From Spartinivicinus poritis (lineage in GTDB: Bacteria; Pseudomonadota; Gammaproteobacteria; Pseudomonadales; Zooshikellaceae): DNA of 64,000 nt. Positions within the stretch are counted from its first letter, which is position 1; every line of letters starts with the position of its first letter. A program made the translations under genes and the position numbers. The notes under the pieces were generated by a model. The model had not been told where the DNA came from and made no database searches. It was given only the letters and a program-made list of their open reading frames with translations. Shown here one piece after another: positions 35,747-43,944 of the stretch. Location of the stretch: contig NZ_JAPMOU010000019.1 of the NCBI RefSeq assembly GCF_028858535.1, positions 45,295-109,294 of the forward strand, given 5' to 3'.

Positions 35747-36376
35747 CTAAAGTGCCCGTCCAGTAAAGATAACCTTCCCTACAATTGAGCAGGTGCCTTT
35801 CATTGGGATGATTTTGTCTGGCCAGTCTGGATTAAGCGGCTTTAAGAAGTGATGACCATCTTCAATAATCAGTTGCTTAAAAGTCGCCTCATTTGATTCA
35901 TCCAGTCTGGCGACAATGAAAGAGCCGCTATGACAATGTGCCTCGGGGTCAACGAATAATAGATCCCCTTCATGAAACACAGGTTCCATGCTAATGCCTT
36001 GCACTCGGAGTACAAAGGTTTGATCGCTGCATTTTACTGGACACGGAATCAAATCTGCGTCGTTAGCATCAACTTCGTAGATGGGTTGCCAGCTGCCTGC
36101 TTGAACCCAGCTAATAAGAGGGCAAAGGCCTTTTTCTCGGTATGGTGTGCGTTGTTCAATAGTGCCTTCAAGCCAAAAAGGCGGGTTAATACCATATTGC
36201 AACCACTCTGGTGATACGTTTAATGCTTGTGCCAGTTTTTTGGTAGATCTCGGTTGTTGGGTAATTCCATCTTCAATTTTATAGATAGCTGTTTGGGAAA
36301 TACTGACTAACTCGGCTAGTTCTTCTTGGGTCAGTCCCAAGTGCTCCCGTGCTTGTTTTAATCGTTTGCCAATCAT
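35747..36376 (-). CDS. CI/LexA-type repressor with self-cleavage domain
   Basis: A 209-residue repressor. The N-terminal XRE helix-turn-helix (about 1-55) reads LGLTQEELAELVSISQTAIYKIE. The C-terminal S24 peptidase domain (about 85-205) has the Ala-Gly cleavage site in WVQAGSW, the nucleophile serine in GISMEPVFHEGD and the general-base lysine in EATFKQL. This is the structure of lambda CI-type repressors that self-cleave when RecA is activated by DNA damage. Operator-like palindromes lie upstream at 36381-36397 and 36420-36444. It is the likely master switch of the tail cluster, comparable to PrtR of R-pyocins. Confidence 0.88.
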   Translation of the reverse strand: MIGKRLKQAREHLGLTQEELAELVSISQTAIYKIEDGITQQPRSTKKLAQALNVSPEWLQYGINPPFWLEGTIEQRTPYREKGLCPLISWVQAGSWQPIYEVDANDADLIPCPVKCSDQTFVLRVQGISMEPVFHEGDLLFVDPEAHCHSGSFIVARLDESNEATFKQLIIEDGHHFLKPLNPDWPDKIIPMKGTCSIVGKVIFTGRAL

Positions 36377-36380
36377 AGCT

Positions 36381-36397
36381 TATAACTTTTTGTGGTA
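36381..36397. promoter_or_regulatory. Second repressor operator-like site
   Basis: TATAACTTTTTGTGGTA matches the core of the perfect operator at 36424-36440 at 13 of 17 positions. It lies 4 bp upstream of the repressor start codon, with centres 43 bp (about four helical turns) apart. This fits autoregulation with cooperative binding. It is inferred only. Confidence 0.5.
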
Positions 36398-36419
36398 GCG
36401 AAATTCAAATTTAGGTAGC

Positions 36420-36444
36420 ATTATACAACTTATAGTTGTATAAT
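36420..36444. promoter_or_regulatory. Perfect palindromic operator upstream of the repressor gene
   Basis: Arms ATTATACAAC and GTTGTATAAT around a 5-bp spacer, 44 bp upstream of the repressor start. Dyad symmetry of this size is typical for XRE-type dimers. A separate perfect palindrome, ATTAATAAGCTTATTAAT, lies at 36471-36488, and a smaller AGTGATCACT at 36489-36498. Confidence 0.7.
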
Positions 36445-36633
36445 AAGTGCTGATGATGGTCATTGGCAATATTAATAAGCTTATTAATAGTGATCACTCG
36501 ACTAATATAGAGATATTTACTTGGATATGCTTTGTGAGAAAGCTTGCTATGACTTATTTATAACCTATGAGGCATTATATTGAAAGGTTGAGTATATCTA
36601 AAAGTTGTTTAAACAAGGAGAAATTAACAGTCT

Positions 36634-36747
36634 ATGACTTTAAAGGAAGTCACCCGTAATCAAAAGACTAGTGAAATATCTGGTCTACATAGCATTTTTC
36701 TGTGGTTTGATAAAATATTCGGGCTAGGGCATCTATGTAGTAGCTAA
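36634..36747 (+). CDS. Possible 37-residue small ORF divergent from the repressor
   Basis: ATG at 36634, with AAGGAG 13 bp upstream (longer spacing than usual), reading MTLKEVTRNQKTSEIS... to a TAA at 36745. No known motif; too short for a Cro-like domain. It is the only feature resembling a gene in the 640 bp between repressor and activator. Could be spurious. Confidence 0.2.
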   Translation: MTLKEVTRNQKTSEISGLHSIFLWFDKIFGLGHLCSS

Positions 36748-36762
36748 TGCAGTGAAAAAGCT

Positions 36763-36777
36763 TTCGTGAAGGGTATA
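36763..36777. repeat. Right end of a TATACCC-type element
   Basis: TTCGTGAAGGGTATA is the exact reverse complement of the left terminus at 12981 and 60609. No matching left end was seen nearby, so this is a remnant or solo end. Confidence 0.5.
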
Positions 36778-36864
36778 CCAGTCTGTAACTCTCATATTGT
36801 ATAGGTTTAAGCAGACATTGAGTTGCTAACCAACTACCTGACAGATATTTGCATTGTGTCAGAC

Positions 36865-36911
36865 TTACACAACGTAAGTCGTTTTGTATAAGATCCTATC
36901 TGGTTGTGTAA
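36865..36911 (+). promoter_or_regulatory. Candidate promoter of the Mor-type activator with repressor half-sites
   Basis: TTACAC (36865-36870) and TATAAG (36887-36892) are spaced 16 bp. TTACACAAC (36865-36873), TTTGTATAA (36883-36891) and GTTGTGTAA (36903-36911) each match a repressor operator half-site (TTATACAAC or its complement) at 8 of 9 positions, and the outer two are perfect inverted copies. Their spacing differs from the 5-bp operator, so direct repression is plausible but not shown. Confidence 0.45.
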
Positions 36912-37016
36912 AAATTATAAACCGGGGGTAGAGCTAGTATTTATTTATATAGTAACCTGGATACCTTTACATTAAAAATCTTAATTTTTCTATAACAGCA
37001 ACAACAAGAGAAAAAC

Positions 37017-37391
37017 ATGGGATACACATTAACACCACAAGACCTAAATGGTACTCTTGAAGAACTGGCCCAGGTTATAGGCGTATCTGCAGCTATTATG
37101 TTGGCGCAACGCATGGGTGGTGCAAGAGTTTATATTCCGGAAACATCAAGGCAAGATCACCCGATAGCTATAGCTATTGGTTTTGATAATGCCAAAAAGC
37201 TAAGTGAAAAGTTTCCCGGAGAATATCTGGAAATACCAAGTAAATCAGCATTTCGCAAAGTAAGAAATAAACTGATTTGCAGGTTATATATCGATGGGAA
37301 AACAGCTAATGCAATTGCCCCTTTGTTTGGTTTAACAAGAAGGCAAGTGTTTAATATCGTTAATGAGCTTAAAAATCATACAGTACATTAA
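37017..37391 (+). CDS. Mor-family transcription activator
   Basis: A 124-residue protein of the Mu Mor/C family. The N-terminal part (about 9-65) includes ELAQVIGVSAAIMLAQRMGG and RVYIP, the dimerisation segment with its conserved G-G and beta strand. The C-terminal helix-turn-helix (about 80-115) includes LYIDGKTANAIAPLFGLTRRQVFNIV. In phage Mu, Mor activates the middle promoter from a dyad centred near -43. Three such palindromes precede tail transcription units in this cluster. It is the probable positive regulator, downstream of the repressor. Confidence 0.88.
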   Translation: MGYTLTPQDLNGTLEELAQVIGVSAAIMLAQRMGGARVYIPETSRQDHPIAIAIGFDNAKKLSEKFPGEYLEIPSKSAFRKVRNKLICRLYIDGKTANAIAPLFGLTRRQVFNIVNELKNHTVH

Positions 37392-37598
37392 ACTGAATCT
37401 TCACTAAGATCAAGAATGATTTCTATGTAAACTATTGGCTTATGCATAAAATAAGGTAGCTATACCTTCTTCCCTTTCCCCTGGCAGTATTAAAGATGCC
37501 TGTATTTATATTTGAGCCAGCATCTTTGATTTCAGATAAAACATTCATATTGAAACTCCCTCCAAAAGCTTATTTCTGGAGGGGAGACTTTTTTAAAA

Positions 37599-37646
37599 AA
37601 GAGTGAAATTTTTCACCTGATCAAAGTCAAAAACTCCTGCTAAGCT
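37599..37646 (+). promoter_or_regulatory. Mor-type palindrome plus -10 promoter ahead of the first tail operon
   Basis: Arms AAGAGTGAAA and TTTCACCTGA around 2 bases (37599-37620), then exactly 20 bases, then TAAGCT (37641-37646). There is no -35 hexamer. The right arm is identical to those at 34959 and 43866. The gene at 37741 follows. Confidence 0.65.
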
Positions 37647-37740
37647 ATATCAAAGTAAGTAAAGAGTATTAGCTAAAATGCAATTGAATAATACTTCGTA
37701 ATACAACTCATAAAATCATGCATTAAAATAGGAGCATACA

Positions 37741-38040
37741 ATGAATTCGGTGGGACAAACCAATACACTAGAAGCCACTCAGATAAAGCACTGGCATTTA
37801 GATAGAACTGTAAGTATAACTCATATAATTAGCACTATTGCAGTAGTCGTTTCACTATTTGCCTGGGGTGGGTCAATTGACAAGCGTATTGATCAAAATG
37901 CACAAACGATAAAACATTTAACAGAGTTGCAACAGAGACAAGAAAACAGAATTAATGAAGTAAAAAGTGAAATAAGATCTGATCTAAAAATCATCAATGG
38001 CAAATTAGATAGAATGATGGAAACTAGAATAAAAAAATAA
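37741..38040 (+). CDS. Small membrane-anchored coiled-coil protein (holin/XhlA-like?)
   Basis: A 99-residue protein with one hydrophobic segment (about 27-45, TIAVVVSLFAWGG) followed by a long coiled coil (about 47-95, TIKHLTELQQRQENRINEV). The layout recalls XhlA-type accessory holin proteins or Rz-like spanins, but neither is established. It is the first gene after the Mor-type promoter at 37.6 kb. An AATAGGAG sequence precedes the ATG. Confidence 0.5.
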   Translation: MNSVGQTNTLEATQIKHWHLDRTVSITHIISTIAVVVSLFAWGGSIDKRIDQNAQTIKHLTELQQRQENRINEVKSEIRSDLKIINGKLDRMMETRIKK

Positions 38041-38073
38041 AATGCTTAGATTATGTATTGGTTTGCTAAGAAT

Positions 38074-38095
38074 CTAAATGAATAAATTCACCTGA
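38074..38095 (+). promoter_or_regulatory. Partial Mor-type site
   Basis: The right arm ATTCACCTGA matches the consensus arm at 9 of 10 positions but the left arm only at about 5 of 10, and no TAAnnT follows at 20 bases. It lies 99 bp before the next tail gene. It is probably a decayed or weak site. Confidence 0.3.
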
Positions 38096-38193
38096 TTTTT
38101 GTAGTAGGTATCTCATGAAAGATAGTCTCTGCTATTAGAGTAACAAACTAATAGATTTAAAAAGGTATTCATGAAAAATATACGGTAAATAAT

Positions 38194-38733
38194 ATGAAAC
38201 TCTCTATCATCACTAATAAAATGATTGAGTACATCGAACAAAACATCACTGAAGTTGATAATGTTGGTAGCCAATCGGGTTTAGTATATGAAAGAAAACC
38301 AATTATCTTAACAGATATATTTCCAGCAATTCGAATAGTACCAAAACTGCTTAAACCAAAGCAACAAGATCTTTTTGATACTCAAGAATATGAAGCAACC
38401 TATGCGCTGTATTATTTTAATCAAGTTAAGGATGATTGGGCTGATGATATGATTGCCTTGAATCATCTAGATAAACTACTTCGTTTGATTAAATCAAGCA
38501 AATGGGGATTGGGTATTCTAACGCCTGCATCAAATGTAACGGCTGATGCGTTAAATATACATGAAGCGGATGGGAAACTAATAAGTGGCTGGAAAATTGA
38601 GTGGCAGCACCTAATTCAGTTACCTCATGATAGCCCAACGACAATTACACCAATAAACCCAGAAAACCTGTATATCAGCACTGATCGTGATGACTTTGGT
38701 ATTGCTGAAAAATATAATGAGGTAAAGCATTAA
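38194..38733 (+). CDS. Putative tail completion/terminator protein
   Basis: A 179-residue soluble protein, first of the contiguous structural run and overlapping the spike gene by one base. Its size, acidic character and position ahead of gpV resemble tail terminator or completion proteins (P2 gpR/S, Mu gp37), with KPIILTDIFPAIRIVPK near the start. No diagnostic motif was recognised, so the call rests on position. Confidence 0.5.
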   Translation: MKLSIITNKMIEYIEQNITEVDNVGSQSGLVYERKPIILTDIFPAIRIVPKLLKPKQQDLFDTQEYEATYALYYFNQVKDDWADDMIALNHLDKLLRLIKSSKWGLGILTPASNVTADALNIHEADGKLISGWKIEWQHLIQLPHDSPTTITPINPENLYISTDRDDFGIAEKYNEVKH

Positions 38734-39308
38734 TGATACAAAATTTGCTTTATCGAGTATCTCAACTAGAAAGAAAACTGGCAAATACAGTCATTATCGG
38801 AACTATATATGATGTGGACTATGATGAGGCTTTAGTTAGAGTAGAGTCGGGCGATTTTATTTCAGGGTGGCTACCCTGGTTGACCACCCGAGCTCATAAT
38901 GATACTGAATACTGGGCACCAGAAATGGGAGAGCAAGTAGTGATGTTTTCCCCTGATGGAGAGCCTGAGCAAGGTGTGGTATTACCTGCCTTATATCAAC
39001 AGCAGTATGATAAGTTGGCTAACAATCCAGATGTTCACATAAAAAAATATAAAGATCAGACCACTTTTTCGTATAACCGAAAAGATAAAAAATTAACAAT
39101 TGCGTTAGCAGCAGGTGGAAATACTGAATTAATAAGTGATGGAGGAATAAGTATTAAAGGCGATGTCTCTATTCAAGGTAATCTTAAAGCATCAGGCGAT
39201 ATTGCTGATAAGACAAGAACTATGGCAGGTGACCGAGAAATATATAATGAGCACACTCACAAAGTACCTGGCTGTAGTGAATCAAAACCAACAGGAAAAA
39301 TACAATAA
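38733..39308 (+). CDS. Baseplate assembly protein V / tail spike (gpV-like)
   Basis: A 191-residue protein. The N-terminal OB-fold (about 17-95) includes GTIYDVDYDEALVRVESG, WLPWLTTRAH and GEQVVMFSPDGEPEQGVVL, typical of P2 gpV. Then comes a beta-helical needle (about 110-165, ISIKGDVSIQGNLKASGD). The tip carries HTHKVPG, an H-x-H pattern that in P2 gpV and related spikes binds iron. gpV is the membrane-piercing tip of contractile tails. Confidence 0.88.
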   Translation: MIQNLLYRVSQLERKLANTVIIGTIYDVDYDEALVRVESGDFISGWLPWLTTRAHNDTEYWAPEMGEQVVMFSPDGEPEQGVVLPALYQQQYDKLANNPDVHIKKYKDQTTFSYNRKDKKLTIALAAGGNTELISDGGISIKGDVSIQGNLKASGDIADKTRTMAGDREIYNEHTHKVPGCSESKPTGKIQ

Positions 39309-39643
39309 TGATAGGAATGAACCGAAAAACTGGTAAAGAAAAAGGAGGCTTAGAGCATTTAAAGCAGTCTATTGTAGATATTCTAACCACTCCTTTGGGT
39401 AGCCGGGTAATGAGAAGGAGCTATGGCAGTAGACTCCATGAATTAATTGATTCTCCTTTAAATCAACAAACTATTGCGGCTTTTTATGCAGCTGTCGCTG
39501 ATGCATTGGTTTTATGGGAGCCAAGATTTCGTTTGCAACAGGTTAGTTTAAAAAGTCTGACTAATAATAAAGCTCTGTTTGAACTCAAAGGTATATATTT
39601 GCCTGAGCAACAAGTTGTTACACTTGAAGGAATAGAAATATGA
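39308..39643 (+). CDS. Baseplate wedge protein gpW / gp25-like
   Basis: A 111-residue protein of the GPW/gp25 family, with LKQSIVDILTTPLGSRVMRRSYGSRLHELID, the typical N-terminal signature including the R-R-x-Y-G-S-R core. It joins the sheath to the baseplate wedge in T4 and P2 and may prime sheath assembly. It overlaps gpV by one base (stop/start) and gpJ by 4 bp, showing tight coupling. The length is typical. Confidence 0.92.
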   Translation: MIGMNRKTGKEKGGLEHLKQSIVDILTTPLGSRVMRRSYGSRLHELIDSPLNQQTIAAFYAAVADALVLWEPRFRLQQVSLKSLTNNKALFELKGIYLPEQQVVTLEGIEI

Positions 39644-40560
39644 CAACAGAAATTAATTTATCTCAACTGCCATCACCAGATATTGTAGAGCAGCTTGATT
39701 ATGAAGTTATTTTGAAGGAAATGGTTGATGACTTGCACAAAGATTACAGTGCAATTGTAGAGTCTGATCCAGCTTATAAAATACTGGAAATAGCTGCTTA
39801 CCGTGAACTGTTGATTAGACTACGAATTAATGATGCAGCTCGTTCAGTAATGGTGGCTTATGCTAGAGGAGCAGATTTAGATAACCTAGCTGCTTTGATT
39901 GGCGTAGAAAGAAAAGTCATCCAAGAAGCTGATTCAAAAACTGAACCACCCAAGAAGCTTATACTGGAAAGTGATGAAATACTGCGTCAGCGAATAATTC
40001 TAGGTCCAGAGGGTTTTAGTACTGCCGGGCCTAAAGGGGCTTACCGTTTTCATGCATTGGCTGCATCAGATAAAGTGAAAGATATTCATGTAACGGGTAA
40101 AGAAGATGAGCCAGGTACTGTTTATGTGACTGTGCAAAGTTATGAAGGTGATGGTACGCCAGATGAAGCGACTTTAGAAAAAGTGACTAAAGTATTAAAT
40201 GATGAAGATATCCGGCCGTTAACCGATAAAGTAGTTGTTCAAGCAGTAGAGCCTATTCATTATAAAATTGAAGCTGACATTACCTTTTATTCTGGGCCAG
40301 ATAGACAAGTAGTTTTACAAGAATCAGAAAAAAGAATAAAAGCGTTTGTTAAGGAGCATCATTATTTAGGGCATGATATTACTGAATCAGGGATTTTAGC
40401 TGCTTTACATGTTCCTGGAGTACAGAAAGTAAATTTAAAGACACCTGTTAATGGTATAAAAGTAGAGCCTAACCGAGTCGCTTATTGCAATCCTGGTGAT
40501 CCAGAAAACCCAGAAGTTCCTTCAGATATTACAATAAATGTCGTAGGAGTAGACCTATAA
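39640..40560 (+). CDS. Baseplate wedge protein gpJ
   Basis: A 306-residue protein of the Baseplate_J family. Visible patterns include LPSPDIVEQLDYEVILKEMV and YRELLIRLRINDAARSVM, AYARGADLDNLAALIGVER and, after the middle, GPEGFSTAGPKGAYRFHAL. It forms the wedge core together with gpW and gpI. It is 26 bp before gpI. Confidence 0.92.
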   Translation: MTTEINLSQLPSPDIVEQLDYEVILKEMVDDLHKDYSAIVESDPAYKILEIAAYRELLIRLRINDAARSVMVAYARGADLDNLAALIGVERKVIQEADSKTEPPKKLILESDEILRQRIILGPEGFSTAGPKGAYRFHALAASDKVKDIHVTGKEDEPGTVYVTVQSYEGDGTPDEATLEKVTKVLNDEDIRPLTDKVVVQAVEPIHYKIEADITFYSGPDRQVVLQESEKRIKAFVKEHHYLGHDITESGILAALHVPGVQKVNLKTPVNGIKVEPNRVAYCNPGDPENPEVPSDITINVVGVDL

Positions 40561-40586
40561 TTTTTAAACAAATAAGTAGCTAACTA

Positions 40587-41228
40587 ATGAATGAATCACT
40601 ACTACCAGTTAATAGCTCTGATTTAGAAAAAAATATTGAGCTATTAATTAAACGAGCTGCAGAAGTTAATGTAGATTTCAGCAAATTATGGAACCTAGAA
40701 AAATGCCCTACAGAATATTTGCCTTGGCTAGCCTGGGCATTATCTGTTGATGAGTGGGATAATGGCTGGGATGAACAAACCAAACGTAATGTAATCAGGG
40801 AGTCGATTAAAGTTCATCGGCAAAAAGGTACAATTGGTGCTTTAAAAAAAGCATTAGCTGCAACAGATGTCGATATTCAAATTGAAGAGTGGTTTAAATA
40901 CGAAGATGAAGCAGAACGAGTGCCTGGTACATTTAGGGCAAATGTATATAGTCGGTCTAGAGGCATCAATGAGTCTGAATATAACAATATAAAGCAAATA
41001 ATTGAAAAAACAAAAAATGCTCGTAGTCAGTATGACTTGCGATTATATCTTGCTAATGAGTCAACAACTCCTTATGTAGGCGTAGCAGCACAGAGTGGTA
41101 ATACCACAACAGTTTATCCATTTATTATTAAAAATATAGAAAGCAATTTATGCTATTCAATAGCAAGCGGTTATCAGTCGGTTAATACTATTACTATATA
41201 CCCAAAAGGTTATGTTGCAGTGGTTTAA
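40587..41228 (+). CDS. Baseplate/fibre-linking protein gpI (main copy)
   Basis: A 213-residue Tail_P2_I family protein. Typical motifs are CPTEYLPWLAWALSVDEWD and VHRQKGTIGALKKAL. It connects the baseplate to tail fibres. It is paralogous to the reverse-strand copy at 34195-34887 in the N-terminal 90 residues. A repeat cluster separates it from the first fibre gene, exactly as in the other cassette. Confidence 0.88.
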   Translation: MNESLLPVNSSDLEKNIELLIKRAAEVNVDFSKLWNLEKCPTEYLPWLAWALSVDEWDNGWDEQTKRNVIRESIKVHRQKGTIGALKKALAATDVDIQIEEWFKYEDEAERVPGTFRANVYSRSRGINESEYNNIKQIIEKTKNARSQYDLRLYLANESTTPYVGVAAQSGNTTTVYPFIIKNIESNLCYSIASGYQSVNTITIYPKGYVAVV

Positions 41229-41269
41229 TTCTGGGGGCACGAAAGACGCTTTAGCGCTCTCTATCTGAG

Positions 41270-41455
41270 AATGTGTCACGCAAGGAACCCAAACCAAGTC
41301 CCTTCTCCCCAATGGGGGAGGGAGCTAAATACAACTTCCCCCTTTAATAAAGGGGGATTGAGGGGGATTTTTACATACAAATAAGACTCAGATGATTCAA
41401 TGGTTCGGGTATCGATAAATCCCCCCCTAGACTCCCTTTTTCAAAGGGGGGAAAG
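41270..41455. repeat. Palindromic repeat cluster between gpI and the first forward fibre gene
   Basis: Contains an element at about 41334-41454 homologous to 33929-34049 but in opposite orientation. The 36 bp at 41350-41385 are perfectly identical to the reverse complement of 33997-34032. A small palindrome, CCTTCTCCCC / GGGGGAGGG, precedes it. No coding capacity. Confidence 0.8.
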
Positions 41456-41553
41456 TGAATATCGAGATAACGATTTAGAGAAAAAAATCGGATTGATTTT
41501 GAGTTTTTTAAAACATCTCCTTTAAAAATAATTCAAATAAGGAATCCAAATAA

Positions 41554-42762
41554 TTGGAAAACAAATTCTACAGTATATTTACAGATATAGGTAAAGCTCA
41601 GCTGGCAAATGCCACCGCATTAGGGCAGACATTAAATATTTCAAAAATAAAAATAGGTGATGGAGGCGACGACAATGGTGCTGAGAGTAACCCAAAAGAA
41701 ACGGACACAGATATTGTACGTGGTCGATGGGAAGGGCCAATCAATGACCTGAAAAAGCACCCAAAGAACGATAAATGGCTAGTCACTGAAACAATAATTC
41801 CTGATACGGTGGGAAATTTCTACATTACTGAGTTTGGTTTGTATGATGACCAAGATAATTTGATAGTCATTGGGAAATACCCAAAAACCTATAAACCTAC
41901 GCTTGAGGAAGGTAGTGCTAGTAGTTCCTATATTAAAGTCATTATAGAATTGGCGAATAGTGATACAATACAACTGAAGGTTGATCCAACAATAATGTTG
42001 GCATCTAAAGAATATGTGGATCAGGAGTTAGCTCTGCATAAGCAACAGTCAAATCCTCACCCACAGTATGCATTGCAGCTAGAGCATTTATCTAAACTAC
42101 CATTTTATCCTGAAGTACTTAATTCAGATAATAAACTACAGGTTAAAAAAGTAAGTAATAAAATCGTTGTTTTGCCTAACCAAGTAATCTGTTGGCGAGG
42201 TTGGAAAGATTTTAGTACATCAGATTATACAGCTCAGCAGCGTACATTTGTTGTCGATGACACGAAAACCTACCATTTACGATGGGCTCCAGAACAGGGA
42301 TTTAAGCTCTTTGATGTTAAAGACTTAACATATAATCCAACTGAGTTGCCTGAGGAAAACATTAAGTTTGATACGACATATGATGATATGTTGGTAGCAC
42401 TTATTAAAAATGGAAAAATAAAACTACTAATAAATGCAATTGAACTTTCTAAAGAAACAATATTAAATTGGATGATAACACAAGTACCTGATGATCTTAA
42501 TCCAAGTGGTGTACTCAAGAATGCTTCATATATTAATATTAAGTTAGAAAACCTTAACTGGAGTAGAAGGCCTTTTTGTAGTTATCAGGGCACTACTGAT
42601 GCTTTAGAGTTTACCTCAGAAAATACAACTGTGCTACTACCACATTTAATAAGTAGATACGCAATATATGGAATACATGGATGTATAAAAGAAGTTAATA
42701 GAGAGTCAGATGGTGGCTTCATTCTTTTTTTTGTTGCAAGCATGATAAAGCCAAAATTTTAA
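41554..42762 (+). CDS. Tail fibre 1 with tail-collar N-terminal domain
   Basis: A 402-residue protein starting with TTG (TAAGGA 10 bp upstream). The N-terminal 170 residues are the baseplate-anchoring fibre domain found in P2/Mu relatives: IKIGDGGDDNG, FYITEFGLYDDQDNL, GKYPKTYKP. A short H-x-x-x-x-x-N-P-H segment follows at about 163-170. The C-terminal 220 residues share nothing obvious with fibre 2 and contain no known binding module, which fits a rapidly evolving receptor-binding tip. No assembly chaperone gene follows in the forward cassette. Confidence 0.85.
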   Translation: MENKFYSIFTDIGKAQLANATALGQTLNISKIKIGDGGDDNGAESNPKETDTDIVRGRWEGPINDLKKHPKNDKWLVTETIIPDTVGNFYITEFGLYDDQDNLIVIGKYPKTYKPTLEEGSASSSYIKVIIELANSDTIQLKVDPTIMLASKEYVDQELALHKQQSNPHPQYALQLEHLSKLPFYPEVLNSDNKLQVKKVSNKIVVLPNQVICWRGWKDFSTSDYTAQQRTFVVDDTKTYHLRWAPEQGFKLFDVKDLTYNPTELPEENIKFDTTYDDMLVALIKNGKIKLLINAIELSKETILNWMITQVPDDLNPSGVLKNASYINIKLENLNWSRRPFCSYQGTTDALEFTSENTTVLLPHLISRYAIYGIHGCIKEVNRESDGGFILFFVASMIKPKF

Positions 42763-42777
42763 ATAAGAGGTATAAGT

Positions 42778-43857
42778 TTGTCTAATAAATACTACAGTAT
42801 CCTAACAAAAACTGGCCAAGCCCAATTTACCAACACAGCTGCTTTAGGTAGCAAACTAAAGCTACAAACGATAAAAATAGGTGATGGTGGTGATGATAAT
42901 GGTAAAGAAACATCACCTAAAGAATCTGATACACAATTAATAAGAGAGCGTTGGAGTGGTCATATTAATGACCTTTATGTAAACCCAGAAAATCAAAACT
43001 GGTTAGTGATTGAAGCAACTATACCAGATGACGATGGTGGTTTTTATATCACAGAATTTGGTGTTTACGATGATCAAAATAATCTGATTGCTATTGGTAA
43101 GTATCCTAAAACCTATAAACCTAATATCACTGAAGGAAGTGGTAGTAGTCTATTCATTAGAGTCATGCTACAGGTATCCAATGCCAACCAGGTAGATATG
43201 AAGGTTGATCCAGCAATTATGCTGGCTTCAAAAAGGTATGTAGGAGATAAATTTAAAGAGCACCAAAATTCTACAAATCCACATGAACAATATGAATTAA
43301 AAATTAATTTACAGGACGCTGCATATAAATCAATTTTAGAAATTACAGATAATATATTACCTGTAGGGACACCTATACCTTGGCCTTCAAACATTTTGCC
43401 AGATGGATGGGGGTTTATGGAGGGCCAGAAATTCGATTTAGATGCTTTTCCACGATTAGCAAAAATATATCCAAGTGGTGTGATACCTGACTTACGTGGA
43501 CTTGTCATTAAGGGTAGAAAAAATGAGCGTGAGCTTCTTAGCTTTGAGAGCGATCAGGTAAAAAGCCATACTCATACAGGTAGTGTTCATGCAACAGATC
43601 TTGGTACTAAAAATACAAATACTACTGGTGCGCATACTCACAGTACAACGGCCTATCATGCTGAAAGCAATGATAGGCCTGGATTAGCAGGAGCGGGAGG
43701 TAATATTACTGCCTATCCAAATACCGCAAGTGCTGGAAATCATTCTCATTCTTTGCATATTGGAGCGCATAAGCATAGCCTTACAATTAATGAATTTGGA
43801 GAGTCAGAAAATACAGTTAAAAATATTGCTTTTAACTATATTGTTCGCATGGCTTAA
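42778..43857 (+). CDS. Tail fibre 2 with collar domain and histidine-rich tip
   Basis: A 359-residue protein, TTG start with AAGAGG 6 bp upstream. The N-terminal 170 residues are paralogous to fibre 1 (same IKIGDGGDDNG and GKYPKTYKP). A tail-collar domain follows (about 198-245, LPVGTPIPWPSNILPDGW and PDLRGLVIKG). The tip has repeated H-x-H motifs, SHTHTG, GAHTHS, NHSHSLHIGAHKHS, resembling iron-binding histidine pairs in T4 gp37-type needles. It ends IAFNYIVRMA, a usual fibre end. It is probably the distal adhesin or a second fibre type. Confidence 0.87.
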   Translation: MSNKYYSILTKTGQAQFTNTAALGSKLKLQTIKIGDGGDDNGKETSPKESDTQLIRERWSGHINDLYVNPENQNWLVIEATIPDDDGGFYITEFGVYDDQNNLIAIGKYPKTYKPNITEGSGSSLFIRVMLQVSNANQVDMKVDPAIMLASKRYVGDKFKEHQNSTNPHEQYELKINLQDAAYKSILEITDNILPVGTPIPWPSNILPDGWGFMEGQKFDLDAFPRLAKIYPSGVIPDLRGLVIKGRKNERELLSFESDQVKSHTHTGSVHATDLGTKNTNTTGAHTHSTTAYHAESNDRPGLAGAGGNITAYPNTASAGNHSHSLHIGAHKHSLTINEFGESENTVKNIAFNYIVRMA

Positions 43858-43865
43858 AAATATTG

Positions 43866-43913
43866 AAAAGTGAAATATTTCACCTGACCAAATCAAAAAA
43901 CAACAAGTAAAAT
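43866..43913 (+). promoter_or_regulatory. Mor-type palindrome plus -10 promoter for the sheath operon
   Basis: Arms AAAAGTGAAA and TTTCACCTGA around 2 bases (43866-43887), exactly 20 bases, then TAAAAT (43908-43913). The sheath start codon is 31 bp downstream of the -10. Confidence 0.7.
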
Positions 43914-43944
43914 AACAAACACAACAATAAACAAAGGAAACAAA

